From: SZUA-36 sp963774415
GTDB taxonomy: Bacteria; Pseudomonadota; Gammaproteobacteria; Xanthomonadales; SZUA-36
DNA length: 64,000 nt
Assembly (NCBI GenBank): GCA_963774415.1
Contig: CAVZEU010000004.1
Span: 310,001-374,000 of the forward strand
Direction: 5' to 3'
Below, in pieces: positions 25,596 through 33,837 of the stretch. Below the pieces are notes generated by a model, which was not told the DNA's origin, did no database searches, and saw nothing but the letters and a program-made list of their open reading frames with translations. A program made the position numbers and the translations under genes. Position 1 is the first letter of the stretch, and each line of letters opens with the position of its first letter.

Positions 25596-26805
25596 AAGCC
25601 CCCCGGGTCGCGCCGAATATCCGGTAAGAGCCCGCGTGCGGACCGTTGGCAACGTCCTCTTCTTCCAGCCACGAGCGCAGCGGTCCGCCGGAAATTCGCG
25701 ATGCCGTTGCCCACGCCAGGCGCAACAGCAGGATGGCGGACGTGATGGCCGACCACAGCGCCACCGCAGTAAAACCCCAGTCCGGCCGTTTTAGCATGAC
25801 GCTGACGGTGAGCATGATCAGGCTGGGGTTGCGGCGTGCGGTCACGAGCCGGAACCAGGCGTCGAGCGGTCTCCAGGTGAAGATACTGCAACGACCGAGC
25901 AAGGCGAAAAGGCCCTCGGCCATGCGACCGCTAACGTAGGCAGCCACGATGAGCCAGTAAAACTGGTAACGGTCCATGCCCATCACCGGCTCGAAGTGTT
26001 GCAGCGACATGCCCCAGAATATGTACCAGAACGGCGGATGAAACAGGTCGATGAAATGGTCGAAAAGGTGGCCGGCCTTGCTGGACCTGACGGTTACCCG
26101 CGCCAGCTTGCCGTCAACGGTATCGAGGAAGGTCATGCACCAGCCGGCCACGAGGCCCCAGGCGTAATGCGCGTGAAGAAAACAATAACTGGCCAAGATG
26201 ACCAGCGCGAGCCCCAGCGTGGTGACCATGTTTGGCGTAATGCCCAGGTGCGCACATAAACGCACCGCCTGTTTCGCCGGTTTGGGAAAGACGAACTTGG
26301 TGACCAGGTCCGTGATGCCCCGATAGGCGTTGCCGTAAAGCTCGTTTTCGAGTTGGCGCCTGTTTTCCGGGCTGATCGGTTCGAGCAACGGCCGGGTCGA
26401 ACGTCGCAGGTATTCATCGAAAGCCGCCAGGTCACGGGTGTAGATGCTGCCGATTCCCGCCGGTACCTGCCGCAGTTCGCCCTCGAAGCAGCCCAACGCC
26501 GCGTCCAGCCTGTCACGCTCTACCAGCACCGCGGCCGCCCGGTCGGGATGCGGGTACAACAGCAGCTTGCCGGCATTTTGCAACACACCCTTCAGGGTTC
26601 TCTTTTCGAACAGAAACTCCCCGTTGAGCAGCAGCACGCGGCTGCCTTCAGGTGCCTCCCCGGGCTTTTCCAGCCATACGAATTCACTCGGACCATCCTC
26701 TGCTTCTTTACTGATTTCAGTAAGTTGCCGCCGCAATCGGTGCTGGCTGTCAAGGCCCCAGAGCCGAATCTCTGATTTTCTGGGAACGGCTACGTAGATG
26801 GTCAT
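25564..26805 (-). CDS. CDP-alcohol phosphatidyltransferase with nucleotidyltransferase-like N-terminal domain
   Basis: A 413-residue membrane enzyme. Residues 1-130 look like a worn sugar-nucleotidyltransferase domain without its glycine-rich signature. The catalytic CDP-alcohol phosphotransferase motif is complete near residues 227-252: D-T-V-D-G, A-R eight residues before G, then G-x3-D-x3-D (GHLFDHFID). Several hydrophobic segments follow. The layout recalls bifunctional IPCT-DIPPS enzymes that make di-myo-inositol phosphate, in which the N-terminal half makes CDP-inositol. Here a separate nucleotidyltransferase at 30.7-31.4 kb could supply the CDP-alcohol, or the Tam41-like partner a CDP-lipid. 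It is the first gene of the minus-strand operon and is divergent from the metallophosphoesterase gene. Confidence 0.85.
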   Translation of the reverse strand: MTIYVAVPRKSEIRLWGLDSQHRLRRQLTEISKEAEDGPSEFVWLEKPGEAPEGSRVLLLNGEFLFEKRTLKGVLQNAGKLLLYPHPDRAAAVLVERDRLDAALGCFEGELRQVPAGIGSIYTRDLAAFDEYLRRSTRPLLEPISPENRRQLENELYGNAYRGITDLVTKFVFPKPAKQAVRLCAHLGITPNMVTTLGLALVILASYCFLHAHYAWGLVAGWCMTFLDTVDGKLARVTVRSSKAGHLFDHFIDLFHPPFWYIFWGMSLQHFEPVMGMDRYQFYWLIVAAYVSGRMAEGLFALLGRCSIFTWRPLDAWFRLVTARRNPSLIMLTVSVMLKRPDWGFTAVALWSAITSAILLLRLAWATASRISGGPLRSWLEEEDVANGPHAGSYRIFGATRGAYARTSRKAPV

Positions 26806-26909
26806 GGTATATTGCGACCTTTGCGACGCTGGTGACGGAGTGCGATGCGTTCGGAAGCTTGGATTATAGTCAGTGCGGCGCTGACCGGCAAAGCCGCGTA
26901 GCGGAAATC

Positions 26910-27824
26910 ATGCGCCTGGTTCACCTGACCGACCTGCATTTGAGCAGCCTCGAAAAAGTTCGCTTGCTGACGCTTTGGGGCAAGCGCTGGTCCGGTTACG
27001 GGGCATGGTGGAAGAACCCCGCCAGGAAATACCTGCAACGCATGCTGCATACGACGCTGACGGCCGTGCAGGCGGAGAATGCCGACCAGATCCTCGTCAC
27101 GGGTGACTTGCTCCAGATTGGGCTCGAGTCAGAGATGGCGCAGGCAGCGCAATGGCTGCGGCGGCTCGGGCCTGAAGAGCGGGTGATGCTGATTCCGGGC
27201 AACCACGATATTTATACACGCAAGAGCGCGGTGCAAATCACGCACGCCTGGCGTGACTACCTGTTTCACGGCGCCGCTGGGGGCGGCCGGGCCGGCTTTC
27301 CGGTAACGCGTGAACTGGATAACCTGTGCCTGATCGGTCTCAACAGTGCCCGGGCAACCCCGATTTTCCTGGCCTACGGCAGGCTCGGCGACCGCCAGCT
27401 ATCGCGGCTCGAGACGTTGCTGCGAAAGGCTGCCCACGCGCGGCGGGCCGTTGTCCTTCTGATCCACCATCCGCCGCTGCCGGGCATGACCAAGTGGCGT
27501 GTGGCCTTGCGTGACGCAGCCGAATTGCAGGCGGTGCTGGCGACGTATCCGCCCCTGCTGGTTCTGCACGGGCACATGCACCGCAATCGTGAACAGTGCT
27601 GGGGAGACACGCGAATTTTCTGTACGGCCTCGGCATCGAGCAGCAAGGACGGCTCCTACCGTGTCTTCGACATCCAGCGGCGCGGGGAGCATTGGCAGAT
27701 CGACATGCGGTTGAGGTCCGTGGCTGGCGAGAAGGCATTGGCTTTCACGACCGTCGACGAGCAACATTGGCAGGTACCCGTTGCAGGGGCTGGTTGGGTC
27801 GCTAAGAGCGCTGGCGGCGGATAA
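26910..27824 (+). CDS. Calcineurin-like metallophosphoesterase
   Basis: A 304-residue cytosolic phosphoesterase. The five metal-binding blocks are all visible: HLTDLHL (residues 5-11), TGDLLQ near 67, PGNHDIY near 97, IHHPPLPG near 190 and HGHMHRN near 219. Members hydrolyse phosphomonoesters or diesters with two metal ions; LpxH and CpdA are relatives. The ATG at 26910 puts the first block at the N-terminus, as in other members; the frame is open 26 codons upstream. It sits inside the lipid island between the CDP-alcohol phosphotransferase gene (divergent) and lptG (convergent), so a phospholipid or nucleotide-lipid intermediate is a reasonable substrate. This is inference only. Confidence 0.85.
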   Translation: MRLVHLTDLHLSSLEKVRLLTLWGKRWSGYGAWWKNPARKYLQRMLHTTLTAVQAENADQILVTGDLLQIGLESEMAQAAQWLRRLGPEERVMLIPGNHDIYTRKSAVQITHAWRDYLFHGAAGGGRAGFPVTRELDNLCLIGLNSARATPIFLAYGRLGDRQLSRLETLLRKAAHARRAVVLLIHHPPLPGMTKWRVALRDAAELQAVLATYPPLLVLHGHMHRNREQCWGDTRIFCTASASSSKDGSYRVFDIQRRGEHWQIDMRLRSVAGEKALAFTTVDEQHWQVPVAGAGWVAKSAGGG

Positions 27825-28875
27825 TGATGATGGCCAGCGCCAGCAGCAGCAATGACGGACTGAGGATGACCGGCATCGGGTTGAGGTCGAACACGCCGGC
27901 GAGGTGGCCGGCCAATTGCTGAATCAGGTAAAAACCGATTCCGAACATGCCGCCGATGACGGTACGCTGCCCCGCCGAGACCGTGCGCACCGAGCCCAGC
28001 AGGAACGGCAACGATAACAGTGCCATGGCCAGCAGTCCGGGCAGCAGGCTGACCTGCTGCCAGAACGCGATCTCGTAGCGTTGCGTGCCGAGGTGGTTGT
28101 GCTTCATGTTGCGGATTGTGCTGAAAAGATCATTCGGCGCGAGCGCTTCCAACGGCAGCATCAGTACCGCGGCCTGTTCTTCCGACAACAGGCCCTTCCA
28201 TAACACGCTCTTTTGCGTCGATTCCACGACATGGGATTGCTTGAGGTTCGTCCGCTGCACGTCGGTGAGCAGCCAGTTGTTGTCACCCGCGTAGTCCGCC
28301 GACTTGGCCGTGACAATTTGTGTCAGGCGGTCGTTCCTGTCGGTGGTGTAGATTTCGATGTCGGCCAGGCGTTGATCAAACAGCACATCGTTGACACGGA
28401 TGAACCAGGCACCGTTGCGGGTCCAGAACGCCCGCGCCGGACCCTCTTTGGAAGCCGTGCCGGGCACGGCCTTGGTGCGCAGCTGGCTGGCCTCCCGTTC
28501 GAATGCCGGTACCACCGTAAATTGCAGTACCGTCATGGCCAGAGCGAGCAGCAGGGTCAGTCCGGTCACCGTCAGGGCGATGCGCCGCTTGGACATGCCA
28601 ACGGCGCGGATTGCGATCAATTCCCGGTTGTTGGCCATTGCGCCAAGGCCCATCAGACCGCCCAGAAGCGCGGTCACCGGCAGCAATTCGAGTATCCGTT
28701 TGGGAGTCGTCAGGACGACGACCAGCAATGCGTCGGGCAGCATGAATTGGCCTTTGCCCACGTCTCCCAGTTCCTCGCCGAGCGCCAAAAAGCTGAACAG
28801 GGCCAGTAACAGCAGCAGCACGAGGAGCACCCCTGCCATGAAGCGCTGCATGATGTAGCGGTCAATCGTGAGCAT
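27802..28875 (-). CDS. lptG: Lipid export permease LptG
   Basis: A 357-residue inner-membrane permease of the LptF/LptG family, which with the ATPase LptB pulls lipid out of the membrane towards a periplasmic bridge. It opens MLTIDRYIMQRFMAG, with membrane segments near 15-35, 60-80 and 100-120, a large periplasmic beta-jellyroll domain, and three more segments at the C-terminus (VRTVSAGQRTVIGGMFGIGFYL). The GAMANNRELIAIRAVGMSKRRI coupling-helix region is clear. ATG 28875 overlaps the lptF stop by 14 bases. Canonical lptFG normally lies beside pepA; here it is inside the sphingolipid island and beside a second LptA-like gene, so it may be a paralogue with a different cargo. Confidence 0.9.
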   Translation of the reverse strand: MLTIDRYIMQRFMAGVLLVLLLLLALFSFLALGEELGDVGKGQFMLPDALLVVVLTTPKRILELLPVTALLGGLMGLGAMANNRELIAIRAVGMSKRRIALTVTGLTLLLALAMTVLQFTVVPAFEREASQLRTKAVPGTASKEGPARAFWTRNGAWFIRVNDVLFDQRLADIEIYTTDRNDRLTQIVTAKSADYAGDNNWLLTDVQRTNLKQSHVVESTQKSVLWKGLLSEEQAAVLMLPLEALAPNDLFSTIRNMKHNHLGTQRYEIAFWQQVSLLPGLLAMALLSLPFLLGSVRTVSAGQRTVIGGMFGIGFYLIQQLAGHLAGVFDLNPMPVILSPSLLLLALAIIIIRRQRS

Positions 28876-29935
28876 GACGGTACCGCCAGGACCGGTACTC
28901 GACCGGCCAGTAGGAGATGACCACCAATACCGCCAGGCAGCCGGGGACCCACCAGATAAAGCTGGCGTTGCCCTGCGCCACCCAACTGCGACTGATGTCG
29001 AGTGTATTGGCGTAGACCGCGTAAACCCCGATGGCCAGCAACATTTTGGCATAACGGCCCTTGCGCGGCCGGCTGCGGCTCAGGGGAATCGCCAGCAGGG
29101 CCAGCAACAGTGCGGACACCGGCGTCGACAGGCGCCACTGCAGCTCCGCCCTGTCCACTGGATTGCCGGACTGCAGCAAATCGAATATTGACGTGGACTT
29201 GACCTTGTAGCCCGGCGGTTGCGGCTCACGCACCGGCAGCCAGATCGTGAAACTGCCAAACTGGGCGGTAAAATCGGCGCCGTCGGCGACTTTCTTGAAG
29301 ATATGCGTGTCTTTCAGCTGCAGCCGGTGAAACTCGGGTTTGGCGAAATAGGTAAACGCGCCCACCGCGGCGGTAATGACCTGCAGGTCATTACCTTTGC
29401 GCGTGCGGATGAATATCCCTTTCAGATCGCGGCCGTTATTGGCGATATGTTCGATAAACACGGTCTGTTCTCTCTTGCCATAGGTATAAAACTGGGCTTC
29501 CTTGATACGGCCGGTTTCCGACGAAGCCTCGGCCTCGGCCCGGATCGCGTAGGATTGCGTATAGGCCCACGGGCGTACCCAGATCGACAGCAGTCCGATC
29601 AGGATCGCCAGTACCAGCGTCAGACGCATCACCGACCGCAGCAGGTGCGCCTCGGATATTCCGCTGGCGCGCATGGCATAGATTTCCGAATCCGAATAGA
29701 GCCTGCCGAGCCCGGTCATCAGCGCCAGGTAAAGACTGAGCGGCAGCAGGACCTCGAGCGCGATGATCGTCTTCAGGACCGTCAGCTGCAGGACCTCGCC
29801 GGGCTGTAACAGACCCGCGTCCGCGCTGACGAGAAAATGGCTCAAACTGAAAGTGACGAAGATGACGACCAGCGTCAGGCCGATGATCCAGAACGGCTGC
29901 GCGACTTCCCGTATCAGGTAACGGTCAATGATCAT
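28862..29935 (-). CDS. lptF: Lipid export permease LptF
   Basis: A 357-residue LptF/LptG-family permease starting MIIDRYLIREVAQPF, with three N-terminal membrane segments, a periplasmic domain (ERTVFIEH-like QTVFIEHIANN, KPEFHRLQL) and three C-terminal segments. GLGRLYSDSEIYAMRASGISEAHL is the cytoplasmic coupling helix that contacts LptB. The PLSRSRPRKGRYAKMLLAIGVYAVY part before the last helices is typical of LptF rather than LptG. It is the first gene of the lptF-lptG pair and is divergent from the LptA-like gene across 105 bases. No lptB is linked; the nearest lptB is at 45.9-46.6 kb. Whether this is the only lptF of the genome cannot be seen. Confidence 0.9.
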   Translation of the reverse strand: MIIDRYLIREVAQPFWIIGLTLVVIFVTFSLSHFLVSADAGLLQPGEVLQLTVLKTIIALEVLLPLSLYLALMTGLGRLYSDSEIYAMRASGISEAHLLRSVMRLTLVLAILIGLLSIWVRPWAYTQSYAIRAEAEASSETGRIKEAQFYTYGKREQTVFIEHIANNGRDLKGIFIRTRKGNDLQVITAAVGAFTYFAKPEFHRLQLKDTHIFKKVADGADFTAQFGSFTIWLPVREPQPPGYKVKSTSIFDLLQSGNPVDRAELQWRLSTPVSALLLALLAIPLSRSRPRKGRYAKMLLAIGVYAVYANTLDISRSWVAQGNASFIWWVPGCLAVLVVISYWPVEYRSWRYRHAHD

Positions 29936-29999
29936 GACGGCGCCCGTAATTCCGTATTTGCTGCCTCAATCGTCATCGAATATCTTGAATGCCGTTAGT

Positions 30000-30007
30000 G
30001 TTATGAT
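30000..30007 (+). promoter_or_regulatory. Extended -10 promoter candidate for the LptA-like gene
   Basis: TG at 29999-30000, one base, then TATGAT at 30002-30007 forms an extended -10 element, 33 bases before the ATG of the LptA-like gene. No convincing -35 box is present, which is common with extended -10 promoters. Confidence 0.4.
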
Positions 30008-30040
30008 CCGGGAGCCAGGAGACTTCTGTAGGGCTATTGT

Positions 30041-30526
30041 ATGTTAAAAACGGTCATCGGCTGTCTTGGCGCAATCGCTGCGGTGATGTATACAGCCGGC
30101 CTTGCGTCGCCGCTCGGCGATACCGCTTTCGACACCATCAGCGTCGGGGCGGATGAAGCCTACGAAGATACCGAGCCTGATATTCTACATTTGCGCGGCC
30201 ATTTCTTCATGCGCAGCAGCGAGTGGAAGCTTTTTTCCGATACGGCAACCGTGTACGGCCGGGCGGACAAGCCGGACAAACTGCACCTCGAGGGCAAGCC
30301 GGCCCACATTCAAATCACGCAGTCCGATACCGGGCCGGTGACAGCAAGCGCGCCCGATATGGTATACGAGCGTGCCTCGAGCACGTTGAAACTCAGCGGC
30401 GGCGCCGTATTGAAGCTTGAAAAGGAAACCATCCGCAGCACCTGGATCGTTTTCAACATCGACAACAACCACTACCTCGCCGGCGGCGCCGGCGGTGTCA
30501 CCATCGAGGTCCCGGCCAGTCACTGA
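30041..30526 (+). CDS. Second LptA/OstA-like periplasmic bridge protein
   Basis: A 161-residue secreted protein with an N-terminal signal peptide (LKTVIGCLGAIAAVMYTAGLAS). The mature part follows the LptA beta-jellyroll pattern and can be lined up with the canonical LptA of this window (46.6-47.2 kb): ILHLRGHFFMRS against [22 protein letters not shown] against [21 protein letters not shown] against [33 protein letters not shown] against [22 protein letters not shown]. It is divergent from lptF-lptG. A small LptA-like protein next to LptF/G in a sphingolipid island suggests a periplasmic bridge for that lipid. Sequence relation is well supported; cargo is inference. Confidence 0.8.
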   Translation: MLKTVIGCLGAIAAVMYTAGLASPLGDTAFDTISVGADEAYEDTEPDILHLRGHFFMRSSEWKLFSDTATVYGRADKPDKLHLEGKPAHIQITQSDTGPVTASAPDMVYERASSTLKLSGGAVLKLEKETIRSTWIVFNIDNNHYLAGGAGGVTIEVPASH

Positions 30527-30660
30527 ACAAGTCCCGGGCCGGGATAGATCGCTGGCCGGTTACAAAGTGTACCCTGGAATAAATTTGATAAATCGTCATT
30601 CTACTTTGTAAATTCATCAGTTTATGGTGAGGCCAGTGGCCGGCTGGTGCAATATCCGGG

Positions 30661-31389
30661 CTAGCGTTGCCACTGAGCGACGACCTCTGCCGCCGCCGCG
30701 TAATCGGAAGGGTCATCCACTTCGCACCAGCTCAGCCCGTCGATGGGGCAGATGCCGACACGACCGCTGCCGGCGAGTTGGTCGATGGCGGAAAGGTACC
30801 AGAGTTTGAGCGCATTGGCCTGGTCCATTATTTCCTCCAGCTTGGAGACGAATGCGTCGGCGCCGTCGCGGTCGAAAACCATCAGGCCGATGCTCTCACC
30901 ATTGACCTGGCGGATATCGAGCTGTTTACTGACCCTGAGCAGGCGTCGGCCGTCGGCGGTGATTTTCATATCATCCAGGTCAAAATGGTTTTTGCTGTCC
31001 GTTGCCAGGATGATGGGATAATCCGTTCCGCTGCTCAGCAACCGTTGTAAAACCGCCGCTTCGAACAGGGTGTCGCCGTTCATCAATACGAACGGTTCCT
31101 GCATTTCGGCCCGGGCTTCCCAGCAGGTTCCGAGGTTATCGGTGTGCGCGTACATCGGGTTGTGCAGGGTGCGGACCCGCACACCGTCGATCCTCGCGAC
31201 GATGTCCTCGACCTTGTCAGCGGCAAACCCGGTTACCACGACGACTTCTTCGATATCGCATTTGGCGATCTGGCTGATCTGCCATTCCAGGATGGAGGTG
31301 CCGTGGAGCGGCAGGCAGCACTTGGCCAGTTCGGACGTCAACGGCATCAACCGGCGCCCTTGCCCGGCACTGAGAATAATGGCTTTCAC
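30661..31389 (-). CDS. Sugar/alcohol-phosphate nucleotidyltransferase (LicC / inositol-phosphate cytidylyltransferase-like)
   Basis: A 242-residue nucleotidyltransferase. VKAIILSAGQGRRLMPLT is the NTP-binding signature, followed by KCCLPLHGTSILEWQI (substrate loop) and VLMNGDTLF (metal Asp). End and size resemble LicC phosphocholine cytidylyltransferase and inositol-1-phosphate cytidylyltransferase, both of which make CDP-activated alcohols. Such a CDP-alcohol is the substrate needed by the CDP-alcohol phosphotransferase at 25.6-26.8 kb. The GTG at 31389 is taken as start because AAGGA lies six bases before it and the protein then opens directly with the signature; an ATG 11 codons upstream is possible. 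The substrate cannot be fixed by eye. Confidence 0.8.
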   Translation of the reverse strand: MKAIILSAGQGRRLMPLTSELAKCCLPLHGTSILEWQISQIAKCDIEEVVVVTGFAADKVEDIVARIDGVRVRTLHNPMYAHTDNLGTCWEARAEMQEPFVLMNGDTLFEAAVLQRLLSSGTDYPIILATDSKNHFDLDDMKITADGRRLLRVSKQLDIRQVNGESIGLMVFDRDGADAFVSKLEEIMDQANALKLWYLSAIDQLAGSGRVGICPIDGLSWCEVDDPSDYAAAAEVVAQWQR

Positions 31390-31395
31390 ATGGAT

Positions 31396-31400
31396 TCCTT
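31396..31400 (-). promoter_or_regulatory. Ribosome-binding site deciding a GTG start
   Basis: AAGGA on the minus strand, six bases before the GTG at 31389 of the nucleotidyltransferase gene. It favours this start over the ATG at 31422. Confidence 0.55.
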
Positions 31401-31600
31401 GGTTCTTGTTGAAAAATGGCATTCGACAGGCAAGTGGTGCATTTAAACACGAATCGCGTGCCTAACAAAGCCAGGGATCAGGTCGGCACAAATTGCATTT
31501 TCCGGGTTTGCACCGACCCGGGTTCCGTGTCGGTTGCAGGGGGATCGAGAAGCATCCGATCCTGTTCACCAGGATGGCGCCGGTTGCAAATCGGCAGGTG

Positions 31601-33418
31601 TTACTTGGCGGCTTTGAGCATGTTCACCCATGGGTTGCCTGCAATGGCGGGGATCAACGAGGTGCAATATGACGGTAAGCTGATATCGCCTGCGGCGGGC
31701 GCATGGTCCATGTGTGGATGCTCTTCCAGCCATTTGAGCCAGACGCCGGCTTCGGACCCCAGACCCGAATCCGCTTCGACCTGGCCAAAATGCAGCCGTG
31801 CCTGTTCCGGCATGTCGAGTTCCGCACTGAGCCAGCCAATGTTGAACTGGACACAATTCTGGTCGAGACGAATTTCCGATCCGCGTCGTCCGAAATGCGC
31901 AAGTTCGGTGTGAACGGCAAGCGCATCCTTGTACCTGTTCAGCTGCAGATAGGTAAATCCGAGCCAAGCCAGCACATGGTCCTTGTCCGGCTTCGTCGCC
32001 AGCTGATGGGCCTTTTCGAACTGCTCTGCTGCACCGTCGAGATTCCCTTTGTTCAGATACACAATTCCCAGATTGATCTGCGCCAACCAACTACCCGGAG
32101 ATTCCTCGGCTGTGTACTGCCACAGGCTGAGAGGGTCTTTCCAGACTTTGATTTGCGCCATTGTCTGCCCCGCCAGCAGGCCGATGACACACAAAACGGG
32201 GATTAGTAAAAGCCATCTTTTTATGCCAGTCAGCTTTTCCAGCAGTTTCAAAAGTCCCGCGCCCACCAGGACATAAGCGGGCAAGGTCGGAAAATAGACA
32301 TAGCGGTCGGCCGCCGCTTGCTGACCCACCTGGATGATGCCGAGAACGGGTGCAAGCGTGACCAGGTAAAACAACCAGGCTATCAACCAGGCATGCCGTC
32401 GGCGGGCCCACGCCATTGCGCTGCACAGCGATATGCCGACAAAGCCGAGCACGGGGGCGAATGCGCGCCATGGCAAGCTCTCGCCCGCCTTCCAGAGGTA
32501 GGCGTAGTGCGGGGAAAGATGCAAAGGGACAAAAAACTTGACGAGATAGAAGATGATGCTGTTGAAAGCATTGAGGACTCTGTAACCGATTGAAATATCG
32601 GCGATCGATGCCTGCTGCGCCTTGATGGTTATGAGCGCCAGCAGCAGCGATAACAGGAAAAACGGAAGCTTCTCGCGCACCAGGGCCGCGAACCTCTGCT
32701 GTGTGATGGCCCGGTGCAGCGGCTCGACAAACCGGCTGCGCCGCAGCGGGTAGACGTCCAAAAGCAGTAAAATCACCGGAAAAGTAACCGCCATCGGCTT
32801 TGCAAGCAGCGCCAGTAAAAACAGTGACAGGCTCGCCGCATACCAGCGTGAACGGCCGGGCGGGGCGCAAGTGGCATACCGGAAGTAGGCGAGCGCGGAC
32901 AGTAGCATGAACATCTGGCAAAGGAGGTCCTTGCGCTCCGCGACCCAGACCACGGACTCGACGTGTTGCGGATGGACGGCGAATAACGCAGCTGCCAGCC
33001 AGGCTGCAGCCAGCGCCGCGTTGTCGGCGCGCAGCGGATAGCCCCTGCTTCGTGGTTGGTTGAGCCCGAACAGGGTCAGGATGGTGACAAATAAAAGCGC
33101 GCTGTTTATGGCGTGGAATACGATGTTGCTGAAGTGGTAGCCCCATGGTTTGAGGCCGCCGTATATTTGATAATCGACGGCCCAGGAGAGCCACGTCAGC
33201 GGGTGCCAATTGGAATTATCCAGACTCGTGAACATCCATACGATGTGGTCGATGCCGAGGCTGGAAAGATAAAACGGATGCTGGGTGAGATAGTCGAGCG
33301 TATCCCAGACGAATTTGTTTCGAGTACTGCCGTAGTACGTGAGGATACTGCCGGCAGCCAGCAGGAACGCGAGCGCCGCCAGCTTGAAAACCACGGGCCT
33401 GGATGTTTCCCTTTTCAT
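31601..33418 (-). CDS. Polytopic membrane mannosyltransferase-like protein with TPR repeats (TMTC/PMT-like)
   Basis: A 605-residue membrane protein with about ten hydrophobic segments and then a soluble C-terminal region. FVWDTLDYL near the N-terminus has the acidic residue of GT-C transferases in the first outer loop, and NSNWHPLTWLSWAVDY, LFAVHPQHVESVVWVAERKDLL and AADRYVYFPTLPAYVLV are typical of the TMTC/DUF1736 group. After residue 450, TPR-like units follow (SWLAQINLGIVYLNKGNLDGAAEQFEKA; VLAWLGFTYLQLNRYKDALAV). Members use polyprenyl-phosphate sugars. The ATG overlaps the GtrA stop (ATGA), and the GtrA and GT2 genes upstream give exactly the flippase and polyprenyl-sugar synthase that such an enzyme needs. 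Confidence 0.82.
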   Translation of the reverse strand: MKRETSRPVVFKLAALAFLLAAGSILTYYGSTRNKFVWDTLDYLTQHPFYLSSLGIDHIVWMFTSLDNSNWHPLTWLSWAVDYQIYGGLKPWGYHFSNIVFHAINSALLFVTILTLFGLNQPRSRGYPLRADNAALAAAWLAAALFAVHPQHVESVVWVAERKDLLCQMFMLLSALAYFRYATCAPPGRSRWYAASLSLFLLALLAKPMAVTFPVILLLLDVYPLRRSRFVEPLHRAITQQRFAALVREKLPFFLLSLLLALITIKAQQASIADISIGYRVLNAFNSIIFYLVKFFVPLHLSPHYAYLWKAGESLPWRAFAPVLGFVGISLCSAMAWARRRHAWLIAWLFYLVTLAPVLGIIQVGQQAAADRYVYFPTLPAYVLVGAGLLKLLEKLTGIKRWLLLIPVLCVIGLLAGQTMAQIKVWKDPLSLWQYTAEESPGSWLAQINLGIVYLNKGNLDGAAEQFEKAHQLATKPDKDHVLAWLGFTYLQLNRYKDALAVHTELAHFGRRGSEIRLDQNCVQFNIGWLSAELDMPEQARLHFGQVEADSGLGSEAGVWLKWLEEHPHMDHAPAAGDISLPSYCTSLIPAIAGNPWVNMLKAAK

Positions 33419-33837
33419 CTGAAAACCCAGAATTTGTAGGTGAGGAAATTGAACACGGTGAGTAGACCGGTCGTCAGCAACTGCGCCGGCCATACCGGCA
33501 GTGCGGCTGACAGGAACAATGTCAGGAGGGCCGCGTTGAATACCATCTGCAGCGCCAGAGCCATTACGAAGTGCGGCAGCGCCCTGGCTACGGCCCTTGC
33601 CGGCATGAAAATGTGAAAATACGAAAACAAAAAGCGGGTTGCGGCGCCGGCAATAAAACCAATAGAAGTTGACACAGCCGGCATCAGGTATGCAGACAGG
33701 CATAGCCACATGACGGCATAGTGCGCCGCCGTCGCCGCCGCACCGGTGATGACGTGCTGCAGGAATTGAATCTGCCAGTCTGTGCCGCCCCCCGGCGTGA
33801 ACACGCGTTTGGCCAGTGCCGCCAAACTGGCCTTCAT
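33415..33837 (-). CDS. GtrA-like membrane flippase
   Basis: A 140-residue four-helix membrane protein of the GtrA family, thought to flip polyprenyl-phosphate-linked sugars across the inner membrane. Sequence signs are QFLQHVITGAAATAAHYAVMW in helix 1, GFIAGAATRFLFSYFHIF in helix 2 and the ending FNFLTYKFWVFR, the last being a hallmark of GtrA proteins. It overlaps the GT2 gene upstream (ATGA, 33834-33837) and the TMTC-like gene downstream (ATGA, 33415-33418), so the three form a translationally coupled unit: make the lipid-linked sugar, flip it, transfer it. Confidence 0.9.
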   Translation of the reverse strand: MKASLAALAKRVFTPGGGTDWQIQFLQHVITGAAATAAHYAVMWLCLSAYLMPAVSTSIGFIAGAATRFLFSYFHIFMPARAVARALPHFVMALALQMVFNAALLTLFLSAALPVWPAQLLTTGLLTVFNFLTYKFWVFR

